Notes: generated by a model not told the origin, from the sequence alone. A stretch of DNA of 10,263 nucleotides from Thermoleophilia bacterium (GCA_025964405.1 JAOPYW010000122.1:1-10263), one strand, 5' to 3'; positions 1 to 6,025 are shown, counted from the first letter of the stretch. Numbers and translations: made by a program.

Positions 1-2
1 TC

Positions 3-458
3 CAGCCCACGAGCTCGGTGGCCGAAGCGCTCCAGACACCGGCACGCGAGCGGATCCAGCAGGATGCCGACGAGGCGACCTTCCAGCGCCGCGCGACGGC
101 CGTCGAGAAGGAGCGCGCGATCGAGGAGAACGAGCTGCAGAACCGCATCGAGCTGGCGCGGCGTCGCGAGCAACTGGTCGCACAGGACGGCGCGAACGCC
201 CGGCTCGCGGCCACCGAAGCGGCGGCGGCCGAGCAGATCGCCGCGGCGTCGGAGGCCGAGCGCACCGCGCTCGTCGAGGGCGCGAACGTCGCGAGCGAGC
301 GCGACCGCATCGCCATCTACCGCGACCTCGAGCCGGGTGTACTGCTCGCACTCGCCGCGCGCGAGGCCGCGGGCAGCCTGCCCCCGATCGGCACGCTCAA
401 CCTCACGCCCGACCTGCTCGGTACCGCACTCGCCCAGCTCACCGCGAAGGCGGGCTGA
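3..458 (+). CDS. SPFH/band-7 (flotillin-like) protein, C-terminal part
   Basis: The reading frame is open to the left edge, so the gene is cut at its 5' end; 151 residues remain before TGA at 456-458. What is visible is the C-terminal half of an SPFH protein: a long, Ala/Glu/Arg-rich coiled coil (roughly 40-300) with segments such as EATFQRRA, AVEKERAIEENELQNRI and ELARRREQLVAQ, followed by a short end region containing LPPIGTLNLTPDLL. These strings are typical of bacterial SPFH proteins. The N-terminal SPFH domain and any membrane anchor lie outside the window. Family members form large membrane-associated oligomers that organise membrane microdomains. The NAD-kinase-like gene begins 3 bases after the stop, so the two are almost certainly co-transcribed. 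Family call is strong; the cellular role is not known from sequence. Confidence 0.85.
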   Translation, partial: QPTSSVAEALQTPARERIQQDADEATFQRRATAVEKERAIEENELQNRIELARRREQLVAQDGANARLAATEAAAAEQIAAASEAERTALVEGANVASERDRIAIYRDLEPGVLLALAAREAAGSLPPIGTLNLTPDLLGTALAQLTAKAG

Positions 459-461
459 CCC

Positions 462-1355
462 GTGGCCGGCGTCACGCCACGGGTGGTCGTGGTGACGCGA
501 CCGACCCAGTACCAGGCGCTCCTCGCAGCGCACGGCACGCACGGGCAGGCGGCGTTCTTCCTCGCGTCGCGCGACCAGCGCATCGACCCGGTCACCCGAG
601 CGCACGAGCTGCAGGCGGCGGCGCGGGCCGAGGTGCTGGCGGCGATCCCCCTCGAGTGGCGACGCAGCGAGCTCACCCGCGACGACCTCGATCGCTACCT
701 GTTCGGGCCCGAGGACATCGTCGTCGTCGTCGGGCAGGACGGCCTCGTCGCCAACGTCGCGAAGTACCTCGACGGGCAGCCGGTCGTGGGCGTGAACCCC
801 GACCCCGCCGCGATCGCGGGGGTGCTCGTGGCGCATGGCGCGGCGGCGACCGCCGACCTGTTGGCCGACGCGGCAGCGGGTCGGGCTGCGGTGGAGCTAC
901 GCACGATGGTCGAGGGCCGCATCGGTGACGGGCGGCGACTGCTGGCGCTCAACGAGCTCTTCTTCGGGCATCGCAGCCACCAGAGCGCCAGGTACGAACT
1001 CGAGGTCGCCGCCGGGCGCGAGGCCCACTCCTCCTCCGGCCTCATCGTCGCGACCGGCACGGGCGCCACCGGCTGGGCGCGATCGATGCACCAGGAGCGA
1101 CACAGCGCGGTCGTGCTGCCGCAGCCGGCCGAGCGACGGTTGGCATGGTTCGTGCGGGAGGCGTGGCCGAGCCCGAGCACCGGATCGTCGCTCACCGAGG
1201 GCGACCTCGCCGGCGACGCCCCGCTCGTCGTGACCTCGCGCATGGATGCAGGTGGCGTGGTCTTCGGGGACGGCATCGAGGCCGACCACCTCACGCTCGG
1301 CTGGGGGGAACGCGTCGAGATCGGGCTGGCCGACCGTCGGCTCCACCTCTTGTAA
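462..1355 (+). CDS. NAD(+)/ATP-NAD kinase-like protein (atypical GQDG motif)
   Basis: A 297-residue protein of NAD-kinase fold. Landmarks in order: an N-terminal strand RVVVVTRPT (7-14) and HGTHGQAAFF (24-33); VVVVGQDGLVANVAKYL (87-103), in the place of the GGDG nucleotide-binding motif; VVGVNPDP (108-115); LALNELFFGH (161-170), matching the conserved Asn-Glu motif; SSGLIVATGTGATGW (191-205), matching the T-P-T-G-S-T-A region; and FGDGIEADHLTLGWGERVEI (268-287), like the C-terminal DG strand. Classical NAD kinases phosphorylate NAD to NADP with ATP. Here the second Gly of GGDG is Gln while the Asp is kept, so substrate or donor may differ. The GTG start is chosen because it lies 3 bases after the upstream stop and gives the N-terminal strand; a weak GAAGG lies about 11 bases before it. 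Likely an accessory paralogue rather than the housekeeping enzyme; that is inference. Confidence 0.8.
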   Translation: MAGVTPRVVVVTRPTQYQALLAAHGTHGQAAFFLASRDQRIDPVTRAHELQAAARAEVLAAIPLEWRRSELTRDDLDRYLFGPEDIVVVVGQDGLVANVAKYLDGQPVVGVNPDPAAIAGVLVAHGAAATADLLADAAAGRAAVELRTMVEGRIGDGRRLLALNELFFGHRSHQSARYELEVAAGREAHSSSGLIVATGTGATGWARSMHQERHSAVVLPQPAERRLAWFVREAWPSPSTGSSLTEGDLAGDAPLVVTSRMDAGGVVFGDGIEADHLTLGWGERVEIGLADRRLHLL

Positions 1356-1358
1356 GCT
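1353..1358 (+). promoter_or_regulatory. Putative -10 element of leaderless MFS gene
   Basis: TAAGCT fits the TANNNT -10 consensus. Seven bases separate it from the ATG at 1366, so transcription would begin at or next to the start codon, and no Shine-Dalgarno sequence is present. The first three bases are also the TAA stop of the preceding gene. A CCGACC hexamer at 1330-1335, 17 bases upstream, is a weak -35 candidate. Confidence 0.5.
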
Positions 1359-1365
1359 CGCCCGC

Positions 1366-2673
1366 ATGAACGACCGGGCTCGCAGCGTGCAGCGCACGTA
1401 TCTCATCCTCATGCTCGGCAACACGCTCGCGGCGTCGTTCATCTGGGGCATCAACACGCTGTTCCTGCTCGACGCCGGGCTGTCGAACCTCGAGGCGTTC
1501 GCCGCGAACGCGTTCTTCACGGCCGGCATGGTGCTCTTCGAGATCCCGACCGGGGTCGTGGCCGACACGGCGGGCCGGCGGCTCAGTTACCTGCTCGGCA
1601 CGCTCACGCTCGCGGTCACGACCGCGATGTACTACGCGCTGTGGGTGACCCACGGGCCGTTCGTGCTCTGGGCGGTCGTGTCGGTGCTGCTGGGCCTCGG
1701 CTTCACGTTCTTCTCGGGTGCGGTCGAGGCGTGGCTCGTCGATGCGCTGCACCACGCGCGCTACGAAGGCACGCTCGAGGCCGTGATGGGACGCGGGCAG
1801 ATGGTGACGGGCATCGCGACGCTCGGCGGATCGGTGCTCGGCGGGTTCGTCGCGCAGCAGACCTCGCTCGGCGTGCCCTTCCTGATGCGGGTCGGAGTGC
1901 TGCTCATCATGTTCGTGGTCGCCGGCAAGCTGATGTTCGACCAGGGCTTCGAGCCCGAGCAGCACGCGACCCCGCTCAAGGCGGTGCGGCGCACGCTCGA
2001 CGCGTCGATCACGCACGGGCTCAAGAACCCGCCGGTGCGCTGGATGATGCTGTCGGCACCGTTCACGGCGGGGGTCGGCTTCTACACCTTCTACGCGCTG
2101 CAGCCCTACCTGCTCGACCTCTACGGCAACCCCGACGCCTACACCGTTGCGGGTCTCGCGGCGGCGCTCGTCGCCCTGGCACAGATCGTCGGCGGCGCGC
2201 TCGCTCCGCACATCCGCGGCCTGTTCGCCAAGCGCACGACGGCGCTCATCGTGTTCGCGGTGGCGACGATCGCCGTCATGGTCGGCATCGGGCTCGCCCC
2301 GTCGTTCTGGGTCGCGCTCGTGCTGTGCGCCGCGTGGGGGCTGCTGTTCGCGGCGTCGATGCCGATCCGCCAGGCCTACGTCAACGACATGATCCCATCG
2401 AAGCAGCGCGCGACCGTGCTGTCGTTCGACTCGCTCATGGGCAGCGCGGGTGGGGTGGTCGTGCAGCCCGTGCTCGGGCGGTCGGCCGACGTCTACAGCT
2501 ACGGCACGTCATTCGTCGTGGGAGCGGCGATCCAGGTGCTGGCAGTGCCGTTCCTACTGCTGAGCCGGGGCCAGCGGCCCCCGGCCGACGAGGCGCGTGC
2601 GGTCGTCGCTACGCCGCAGGCTGGGGGCGTGCTCAACGTGAGCGGCGTCGAGCCACACGCCGAGGTCGAGTAA
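1366..2673 (+). CDS. MFS transporter
   Basis: A 435-residue membrane protein with about 12 hydrophobic segments, the usual size of a 12-helix major facilitator superfamily carrier. The first helix is around residues 13-35. The loop after helix 2 carries GVVADTAGRR (63-72), which is MFS motif A. A second pair of clues is the start of the C-terminal half near PVRWMMLSAPFTAG and the loop RQAYVNDMIPSKQRATVLS, common in drug/unknown-substrate MFS proteins. The tail from about residue 400 is hydrophilic and probably cytoplasmic. The frame is open further upstream into the NAD-kinase-like gene, but the ATG at 1366 gives the right N-terminus for the first helix and sits just behind a -10-like element. 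Ten bases separate it from the preceding stop. Substrate cannot be told; export of a small molecule is the default guess. Confidence 0.85.
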   Translation: MNDRARSVQRTYLILMLGNTLAASFIWGINTLFLLDAGLSNLEAFAANAFFTAGMVLFEIPTGVVADTAGRRLSYLLGTLTLAVTTAMYYALWVTHGPFVLWAVVSVLLGLGFTFFSGAVEAWLVDALHHARYEGTLEAVMGRGQMVTGIATLGGSVLGGFVAQQTSLGVPFLMRVGVLLIMFVVAGKLMFDQGFEPEQHATPLKAVRRTLDASITHGLKNPPVRWMMLSAPFTAGVGFYTFYALQPYLLDLYGNPDAYTVAGLAAALVALAQIVGGALAPHIRGLFAKRTTALIVFAVATIAVMVGIGLAPSFWVALVLCAAWGLLFAASMPIRQAYVNDMIPSKQRATVLSFDSLMGSAGGVVVQPVLGRSADVYSYGTSFVVGAAIQVLAVPFLLLSRGQRPPADEARAVVATPQAGGVLNVSGVEPHAEVE

Positions 2674-2676
2674 CCT
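2671..2676 (+). promoter_or_regulatory. Putative -10 element of leaderless membrane-protein gene
   Basis: TAACCT matches TANNNT, with exactly 6 bases between it and the ATG at 2683, the spacing expected for a transcript that starts at the start codon. No Shine-Dalgarno sequence is present. As at 1353, the TAA is the stop codon of the gene before (2671-2673). Confidence 0.5.
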
Positions 2677-2682
2677 GTCGGC

Positions 2683-3183
2683 ATGGAAGCCGACCCAGCT
2701 CACGCGCCTGACCGGCGCATCGATCCGCACTCGTTCGAGGCGGCCATCTACGGCACCATCATCGCCACGGCGCTCGTCGCGGCGCAGCGTCACGAAACGC
2801 CCCGCGACATCGTCGTGACGCTGCTCGGCGCGACCGTCGTGCTGTGGCTCGCCCACATGTGGACCGGCCTCGTGGTCGGCCGCGTCGAGCACGGACCCCG
2901 CTTTTCGCGTGCCAAGGTCGCCGAGCTGTTCCACCAGGAGCGCGCCCTGCTCACCTCGGGGCTGCTCCCGGCCCTCATCGTCGCCTTGGCGTGGGTCGAC
3001 TGGGTCGAACGTGACACCGCCGTGGCGATCGCCGTGGTCGCCGGGCTGGTCGAGCTCACCGCGTGGGGGTTCTACGCCGCACGCGCGAGCGAGACCACGA
3101 TCGGCGCGCGGCTCGTTGCCGGGCTGGTGTATGGCGCATTGGGCGTGGGGATCGTTGCCCTGGAGATCGTCGCCTCCCACTGA
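2683..3183 (+). CDS. Small integral membrane protein of unknown function
   Basis: A 166-residue protein with about five predicted membrane helices, near residues 18-34, 43-66, 89-107, 111-131 and 141-164. A charged loop (66-88, with RVEHGPRFSRAKVAELFHQE) separates helices 2 and 3. The segment AAIYGTIIATALVAAQ and the WLAHMWTGLVVG stretch resemble an uncharacterised actinobacterial membrane protein family that I recall without a functional name. His58 and the Glu124 in helix 4 are polar residues inside otherwise hydrophobic segments and could matter for function. The ATG at 2683 is 9 bases past the MFS stop, so the gene may be read with the transporter or from its own leaderless promoter. No function is assigned. 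Confidence 0.75.
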   Translation: MEADPAHAPDRRIDPHSFEAAIYGTIIATALVAAQRHETPRDIVVTLLGATVVLWLAHMWTGLVVGRVEHGPRFSRAKVAELFHQERALLTSGLLPALIVALAWVDWVERDTAVAIAVVAGLVELTAWGFYAARASETTIGARLVAGLVYGALGVGIVALEIVASH

Positions 3184-3192
3184 GGGGCGAGC

Positions 3193-3200
3193 AGGAGGTG
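3193..3200 (+). promoter_or_regulatory. Strong Shine-Dalgarno sequence before first lipoprotein
   Basis: AGGAGGTG is a near-perfect match to the 16S rRNA anti-SD. It lies 4 bases before the ATG at 3205 and fixes that start. It contrasts with the two preceding genes, which lack any SD. Confidence 0.75.
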
Positions 3201-3204
3201 CAAC

Positions 3205-3825
3205 ATGGAAACGCGACGGATGACGGCAGCAGCACTCACGGTGCTGACGTGCGCCCTACTGGCCGGGTGCGGGTCGAACGACGAACCATCGGCGGACCAT
3301 GCCACCACAGCGGCGAGGACCACGTCGACGGCAACGGATGCTGCCGGCCGCGCGCAGCAGGTGCCTGCGCGCCTGCGAATCGATGCGGGCGGCGCGAACG
3401 ACCTCAAGCCGATGGTGATGGCGGCGAAGTCAGCGGTCGAACGCGCCTTCCCCGACCAGCACCTCACCTGGGAGTCGAGTTTCTACGGGCGTTCAGTCTG
3501 GGGCATCTGCCTGGGGTCGTCGGAGGCGGCCGCCGTGCGCGGACGCGAGGGCGCCGAGTGGCGCACGGAGCAGTGTGAGAAGACCGGCATCCGCATCCTC
3601 AGCCTGCCGCTCGCCGAGGGCGTGTGGCTCTGCGTGAGCAGCCGTGGTTCGATGCGCCCGGAAGTGGTCGCCTACGTGAACACCACGCTCGATCGGGCGC
3701 GCACCACGGCGGCAGCCGCCGGAGTGACGCCGCTCAGCGCCGCAGCCATCGCGAGCAGCCGCAGCCACTACGCCGCGTTCGTGCGTGACGAGCGCGCCCG
3801 CGGCACCGAACCGATGGTCGGCTGA
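3205..3825 (+). CDS. Lipoprotein, paralogue 1 of a tandem pair
   Basis: A 206-residue putative lipoprotein. The N-terminus has two arginines, a hydrophobic stretch and a lipobox LLAGC with Cys22 as the lipidation site. A Ser/Thr/Ala-rich linker (about 24-55) leads to a folded part that starts at RLRIDAGG (57-63). Within it are GICLG (100-104, Cys102), EQC (Cys124), EGVWLCV (138-144, Cys143), RPEVVAYV (151-158), TPLSAAAI and a C-terminal AAFVRDERARGTE (190-202). The same landmarks, in the same order, occur in the next gene, so the two are paralogues. Cys102 and Cys124 are shared and could form a disulfide outside the membrane. The stop overlaps the next start (TGATG), which suggests translational coupling. 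I do not recognise a named domain; role unknown, location probably the outer face of the cytoplasmic membrane. Confidence 0.8.
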   Translation: METRRMTAAALTVLTCALLAGCGSNDEPSADHATTAARTTSTATDAAGRAQQVPARLRIDAGGANDLKPMVMAAKSAVERAFPDQHLTWESSFYGRSVWGICLGSSEAAAVRGREGAEWRTEQCEKTGIRILSLPLAEGVWLCVSSRGSMRPEVVAYVNTTLDRARTTAAAAGVTPLSAAAIASSRSHYAAFVRDERARGTEPMVG

Positions 3826-4508
3826 TGCTGCGACGGCGCGGGTCGCTGGGGTACGCCGCACTGCTGGCCATGGTCGCGATGCTGGCGGCGGGATGCGGCG
3901 ACCGGAGCGCCGAGCCGACGCGCCCCGGCCACCAGCTGCTGACCGTGCCGACCGACGCGCAGGGCGACCCGATCGTGCCCAAGGCCGAGAAGCCGCCCCG
4001 GGCGCCGTTCGTGGCCGACCAGCTCGAGACGTACCGTCGCCGCTCGAGCCTCGAGGCGTGGCGCACGCGCATCGACGTGGGCGGCGACAAGACGCTGCGT
4101 GCGTTCGCGACGGCGCCCGAAGCCGGGTTCCTCCGCCTTCGGCCCGACTACAGCATCCGCCTCGACCCCTCGCGCTTCGGCACCGACTTCTCGGGCATCT
4201 GCCTCGGCGAAGACGAACTGGCGATCTCGGGCAAGCAGTCGTACATCGAGATCCAGCACTGTCGCGCGAACAACCTCAACCTCTGGGTCCCGATCGCGCG
4301 CGGCGTGTGGCTGGTGGTCGGCGACCGCGCGGCGGTGCGCGCCGACGTGGTCGACTACGTGCACCAGCTGTTCGCGACGGCGCCCGCGGCTGCAGCGCGG
4401 GTAGGTCGGAGCCCGCTCGGTGACGCAGCTCTCGACCGGTCACGCACGCGCTTCGACGCGTTCGTCGCCGACGCGCACGCGCGCGGCATCGAGCAGGTCG
4501 AGGGCTGA
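3825..4508 (+). CDS. Lipoprotein, paralogue 2 of a tandem pair
   Basis: A 227-residue putative lipoprotein: basic N-terminus (MLRRRG), hydrophobic core and lipobox LAAGC with Cys24. After a Pro-rich linker comes a domain matching the upstream neighbour: RIDVGG (82-87), GICLG (124-128, Cys126), IQHC (Cys146), RGVWLVV (159-165), RADVVDYV (172-179), SPLGDAAL and FDAFVADAHARGIE (210-223). The Cys pair is spaced 20 residues here versus 22 in paralogue 1; the third internal Cys of paralogue 1 is Val here. The segment between the linker and GICLG is longer than in paralogue 1. The ATG at 3825 shares its A with the previous TGA. The last base of the stop touches the stop codon of the convergent cyclase gene. 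Function unknown; the pair may act together, for example as a heterodimer, but this is speculation. Confidence 0.8.
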   Translation: MLRRRGSLGYAALLAMVAMLAAGCGDRSAEPTRPGHQLLTVPTDAQGDPIVPKAEKPPRAPFVADQLETYRRRSSLEAWRTRIDVGGDKTLRAFATAPEAGFLRLRPDYSIRLDPSRFGTDFSGICLGEDELAISGKQSYIEIQHCRANNLNLWVPIARGVWLVVGDRAAVRADVVDYVHQLFATAPAAAARVGRSPLGDAALDRSRTRFDAFVADAHARGIEQVEG

Positions 4509-5159
4509 TCAGCTGGCGATGCCGGCTTCGTCCTCGCTCATGGCGATCGTGATGCCGAACTCGGGCAGGTTGCGCACCTGCGCGCGCGGCGTGAAGAGGC
4601 GGTCGCGCGACATCAGGTAGAGCTCAGGGATGATCTCGGCGACGAGCTCGCCCTTCGCGTACACGCGCACGACACTGCTCTGCGAGACCACGATCGACAC
4701 GGCCTTGGTGGTCGACGTGATCGACGCGCCAGCGGCATGCCGCGTGCCGAGGCCGAGGCTGAACGAGCCCGCGAGCTCCGTCTCGATGTAGCGCGCGGCG
4801 GAGATGAACGTGCCCTCGCCGTCGACGACGAACGCGCCGTCGAGCTGCGAGAGCTCCTTGATCGTCTCGCGCAGGTCGGCGCGGCCGATGTGGCGCAGCT
4901 CGGCCGGATGCCCGAAGAGCGGATCGAGCAGGAGCGGTCGCGACTTCTCGAGCACCGTCTCGTGGTCACCGAACACGAACAGCGTGCCGACCTTTCGCCC
5001 CTCGCGGCCCTCGCGCGCCAGTTCGACGGCAAGCTCGATGAGCTCCTCGAGGGCGTGGCGCTTCGCGGCGGTGCAGTGGACGCGATCGCACACCGGCCCG
5101 AAGAGCTGCTCGGTGAGGTGCTTGCGCCGGTCGAGGTCGAATTCCGCAGTGGTTCCCAT
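4509..5159 (-). CDS. Stand-alone diadenylate cyclase (c-di-AMP synthase, DAC domain)
   Basis: A 216-residue protein with a DisA_N/DAC domain, which condenses two ATP to cyclic di-AMP. Key motifs are LDGAFVVDGEG (106-116, the DGA motif) and GTRHAAGASIT (138-148, the RHR-like motif, here Arg-His-Ala), followed by AVSIVVSQSSVVRVYAKG (153-170). An N-terminal helical stretch of about 55 residues (LTEQLF, RHALEELIELAVELARE) precedes VGTLFVFGD. There are no transmembrane helices as in CdaA and no linker or HhH domains as in the full-length DisA usual in actinobacteria. The layout (GTLFVFGD, ETIKELSQLDGAF, AARYIETE) reminds me more of archaeal DacZ-type enzymes. The ATG at 5159 is chosen over upstream starts because the protein begins well there and a -10 element lies 6 bases before it; upstream sequence is not coding-like. 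Confidence 0.85.
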   Translation of the reverse strand: MGTTAEFDLDRRKHLTEQLFGPVCDRVHCTAAKRHALEELIELAVELAREGREGRKVGTLFVFGDHETVLEKSRPLLLDPLFGHPAELRHIGRADLRETIKELSQLDGAFVVDGEGTFISAARYIETELAGSFSLGLGTRHAAGASITSTTKAVSIVVSQSSVVRVYAKGELVAEIIPELYLMSRDRLFTPRAQVRNLPEFGITIAMSEDEAGIAS

Positions 5160-5165
5160 GCACCC

Positions 5166-5171
5166 AGCGTA
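5166..5171 (-). promoter_or_regulatory. Putative -10 element of leaderless diadenylate cyclase gene
   Basis: On the minus strand TACGCT (TANNNT) is followed by 6 bases and then the ATG at 5159. No SD is present. The region just upstream (5175-5205) is the most AT-rich part of this intergenic stretch. No convincing -35 is seen; TTGTGT lies 19 bases upstream. Confidence 0.5.
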
Positions 5172-5186
5172 CCAAGGATTCCACAA

Positions 5187-5201
5187 CTTCACACAATGAA
5201 G
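5187..5201. promoter_or_regulatory. Spaced palindrome, possible operator
   Basis: CTTCA, 5 bases, TGAAG form a perfect 5-bp inverted repeat about 16 bases upstream of the cyclase -10 element, in the AT-richest part of the divergent region. The position would suit a regulator of the cyclase, the VOC gene or both. A repeat this short can arise by chance. Confidence 0.2.
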
Positions 5202-5291
5202 GTATGCGTTGGCCCTCGAGGCCCGACTCACGCGGCCCGAGCCACGCAGGAGCGCTGACCCGGGCCGCATCGATTGTCATCGGGAACCTGT

Positions 5292-5357
5292 GCGAGGCGA
5301 CGGGCTGGATCACTGCCCAGGCGACACCTGGAGCAAGGAACCTGCCTGTCGCCTCGC
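5292..5357 (+). ncRNA. Candidate structured leader RNA element
   Basis: GCGAGGCGAC (5292-5301) and GTCGCCTCGC (5348-5357) are perfect 10-bp inverted repeats. Inside, GGGC (5302-5305) pairs with GCCC (5315-5318), stacking directly on the outer stem, and CAGG (5318-5321) could pair with CCTG at 5327-5330 or 5341-5344. The result resembles a three-way junction. A second copy of AGGCGAC (5319-5325) could compete with 5295-5301 for the same partner, a feature of switching RNAs. The element lies about 170 bases before the VOC start codon and would be in its 5' leader. It matches no riboswitch class I know (checked by eye against cobalamin, SAM, ydaO, glycine and fluoride types). High GC makes chance hairpins common. 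Confidence 0.3.
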
Positions 5358-5511
5358 CCCATCAAGGTCGGCCAGCGCCGCAGAAACGGCAACCTCAACC
5401 CGTGGTCGAGGGTTCGCTCGTTGCGGCAATTCTTCGAGAGCGGCCACGACAGGTTGCGGGCTCACGCCCGATGGGCACGTTCCCGGCGACGAAGCAATCG
5501 ACCCATCCTCC

Positions 5512-5517
5512 GAGGAG
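5512..5517 (+). promoter_or_regulatory. Shine-Dalgarno sequence of VOC gene
   Basis: GAGGAG lies 7 bases before the ATG at 5525 and decides this start over in-frame upstream ones. Confidence 0.7.
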
Positions 5518-5524
5518 TTTTCCC

Positions 5525-6025
5525 ATGAGCAACCTGCAGATCTGCCTCTGGTTCGACGGCGAGGCCCGTGAGGCTGCCGAGCTCTACACCTCCGTGCTCC
5601 GCGACGGCTCCATCAAGGGCGCCGACCAGTATTCGGAGGTCGGTGAACAGCACACGGGCCGCCCGGCCGGCACCGAGATGACCGTCGAGTTCGAGGTCGA
5701 GGGCGTGCAGATGCTCGGCCTCAACGGCGGCCCCATGTTCACGCACAGCGAGGCCATGTCACTCATGGTCTATCGCGACACGCAGGAGAAGCTCGACGAG
5801 GTCTGGGATGGACTGCTCGCGGGCGGTGGGGTCGAGAGCCAGTGCGGTTGGCTGAAGGATCGCTTCGGCGTCTCGTGGCAGGTGGTTCCGTCGAAGATGG
5901 GCCAGTGGATGAGCGGCGACGACAAGGAGGGCGCGGCGCGCGCGGCCCAGGCCATGTTCGGCATGAAGAAGCTCATCATCGCCGACCTCGAGGCCGCCTA
6001 CCGCGGCGAGCCGGTCACGAGCTGA
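5525..6025 (+). CDS. VOC-superfamily PhnB-like protein (3-dmu-9_3-mt domain)
   Basis: A 166-residue protein matching the PhnB/3-demethylubiquinone methyltransferase-like family of the vicinal oxygen chelate superfamily. Landmarks: LWFDGEAREAAELYTSV (8-24), the GTEMTVEFEVEGVQMLGLNG block (49-68), GPMFTHSEAMSL (69-80), DTQEKLDEVWDGLLAGG (85-101), and the diagnostic CGWLKDRFGVSWQVVP (107-122). A C-terminal helix with AQAMFGMKKLIIADLEAAY follows, as in typical members. Despite the family name, most such proteins have no shown methyltransferase activity; they bind small molecules or metals, and the reaction here is unknown. The start is set by GAGGAG 7 bases upstream. The gene stands alone, behind a long leader, and converges on the histidine kinase gene with 15 bases between them. 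Confidence 0.85.
   Translation: MSNLQICLWFDGEAREAAELYTSVLRDGSIKGADQYSEVGEQHTGRPAGTEMTVEFEVEGVQMLGLNGGPMFTHSEAMSLMVYRDTQEKLDEVWDGLLAGGGVESQCGWLKDRFGVSWQVVPSKMGQWMSGDDKEGAARAAQAMFGMKKLIIADLEAAYRGEPVTS

Larger units (their letters stand above)
5160..5524. other. 365-base divergent intergenic region
   Basis: This is the longest stretch without a gene. The frame of the VOC gene is open through it, but translation gives a Pro/Arg/Gln-rich string with no domain, and third positions are far less G/C-biased than in neighbouring genes, so I treat it as non-coding. It contains the cyclase promoter, a spaced palindrome CTTCA-N5-TGAAG (5187-5201), a branched inverted-repeat element (5292-5357), two mutually exclusive stem sets (5389-5448) and a hairpin CGGGC-TCAC-GCCCG (5457-5470). 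TA dinucleotides occur only twice, so a classical -10 for the VOC gene is not obvious; CACAAT at 5191-5197 is a poor candidate. Confidence 0.6.

Noticed and set aside
1291..2211. Long open frame of 306 codons on the minus strand, antisense to the MFS gene
   Set aside because: It is very Arg/Glu/His-rich with no domain, the usual shadow of a GC-rich gene; the plus strand encodes a clear 12-helix transporter.
1641..2711. 356-codon plus-strand frame overlapping the MFS gene
   Set aside because: Arg/Ala-rich translation without motifs, out of frame with the transporter and spanning the next gene start; composition artefact.
5196..5258. 20-residue open frame starting at ATG 5196 as a possible leader peptide of the VOC gene
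   Set aside because: No SD or -10 element at the right distance and no regulatory codon run; its start overlaps the spaced palindrome.
5204..5524. In-frame N-terminal extension of the VOC protein by 107 residues
   Set aside because: Low-complexity Pro/Arg/Gln-rich translation, weak third-position GC bias, and a good SD directly before ATG 5525.
5160..5524. Known riboswitch (ydaO/c-di-AMP, cobalamin, SAM, glycine, fluoride) or housekeeping RNA (RNase P, tmRNA, SRP) in the gap
   Set aside because: By eye none of the conserved cores is present. A ydaO element would have been attractive next to the cyclase, but the motif is missing.
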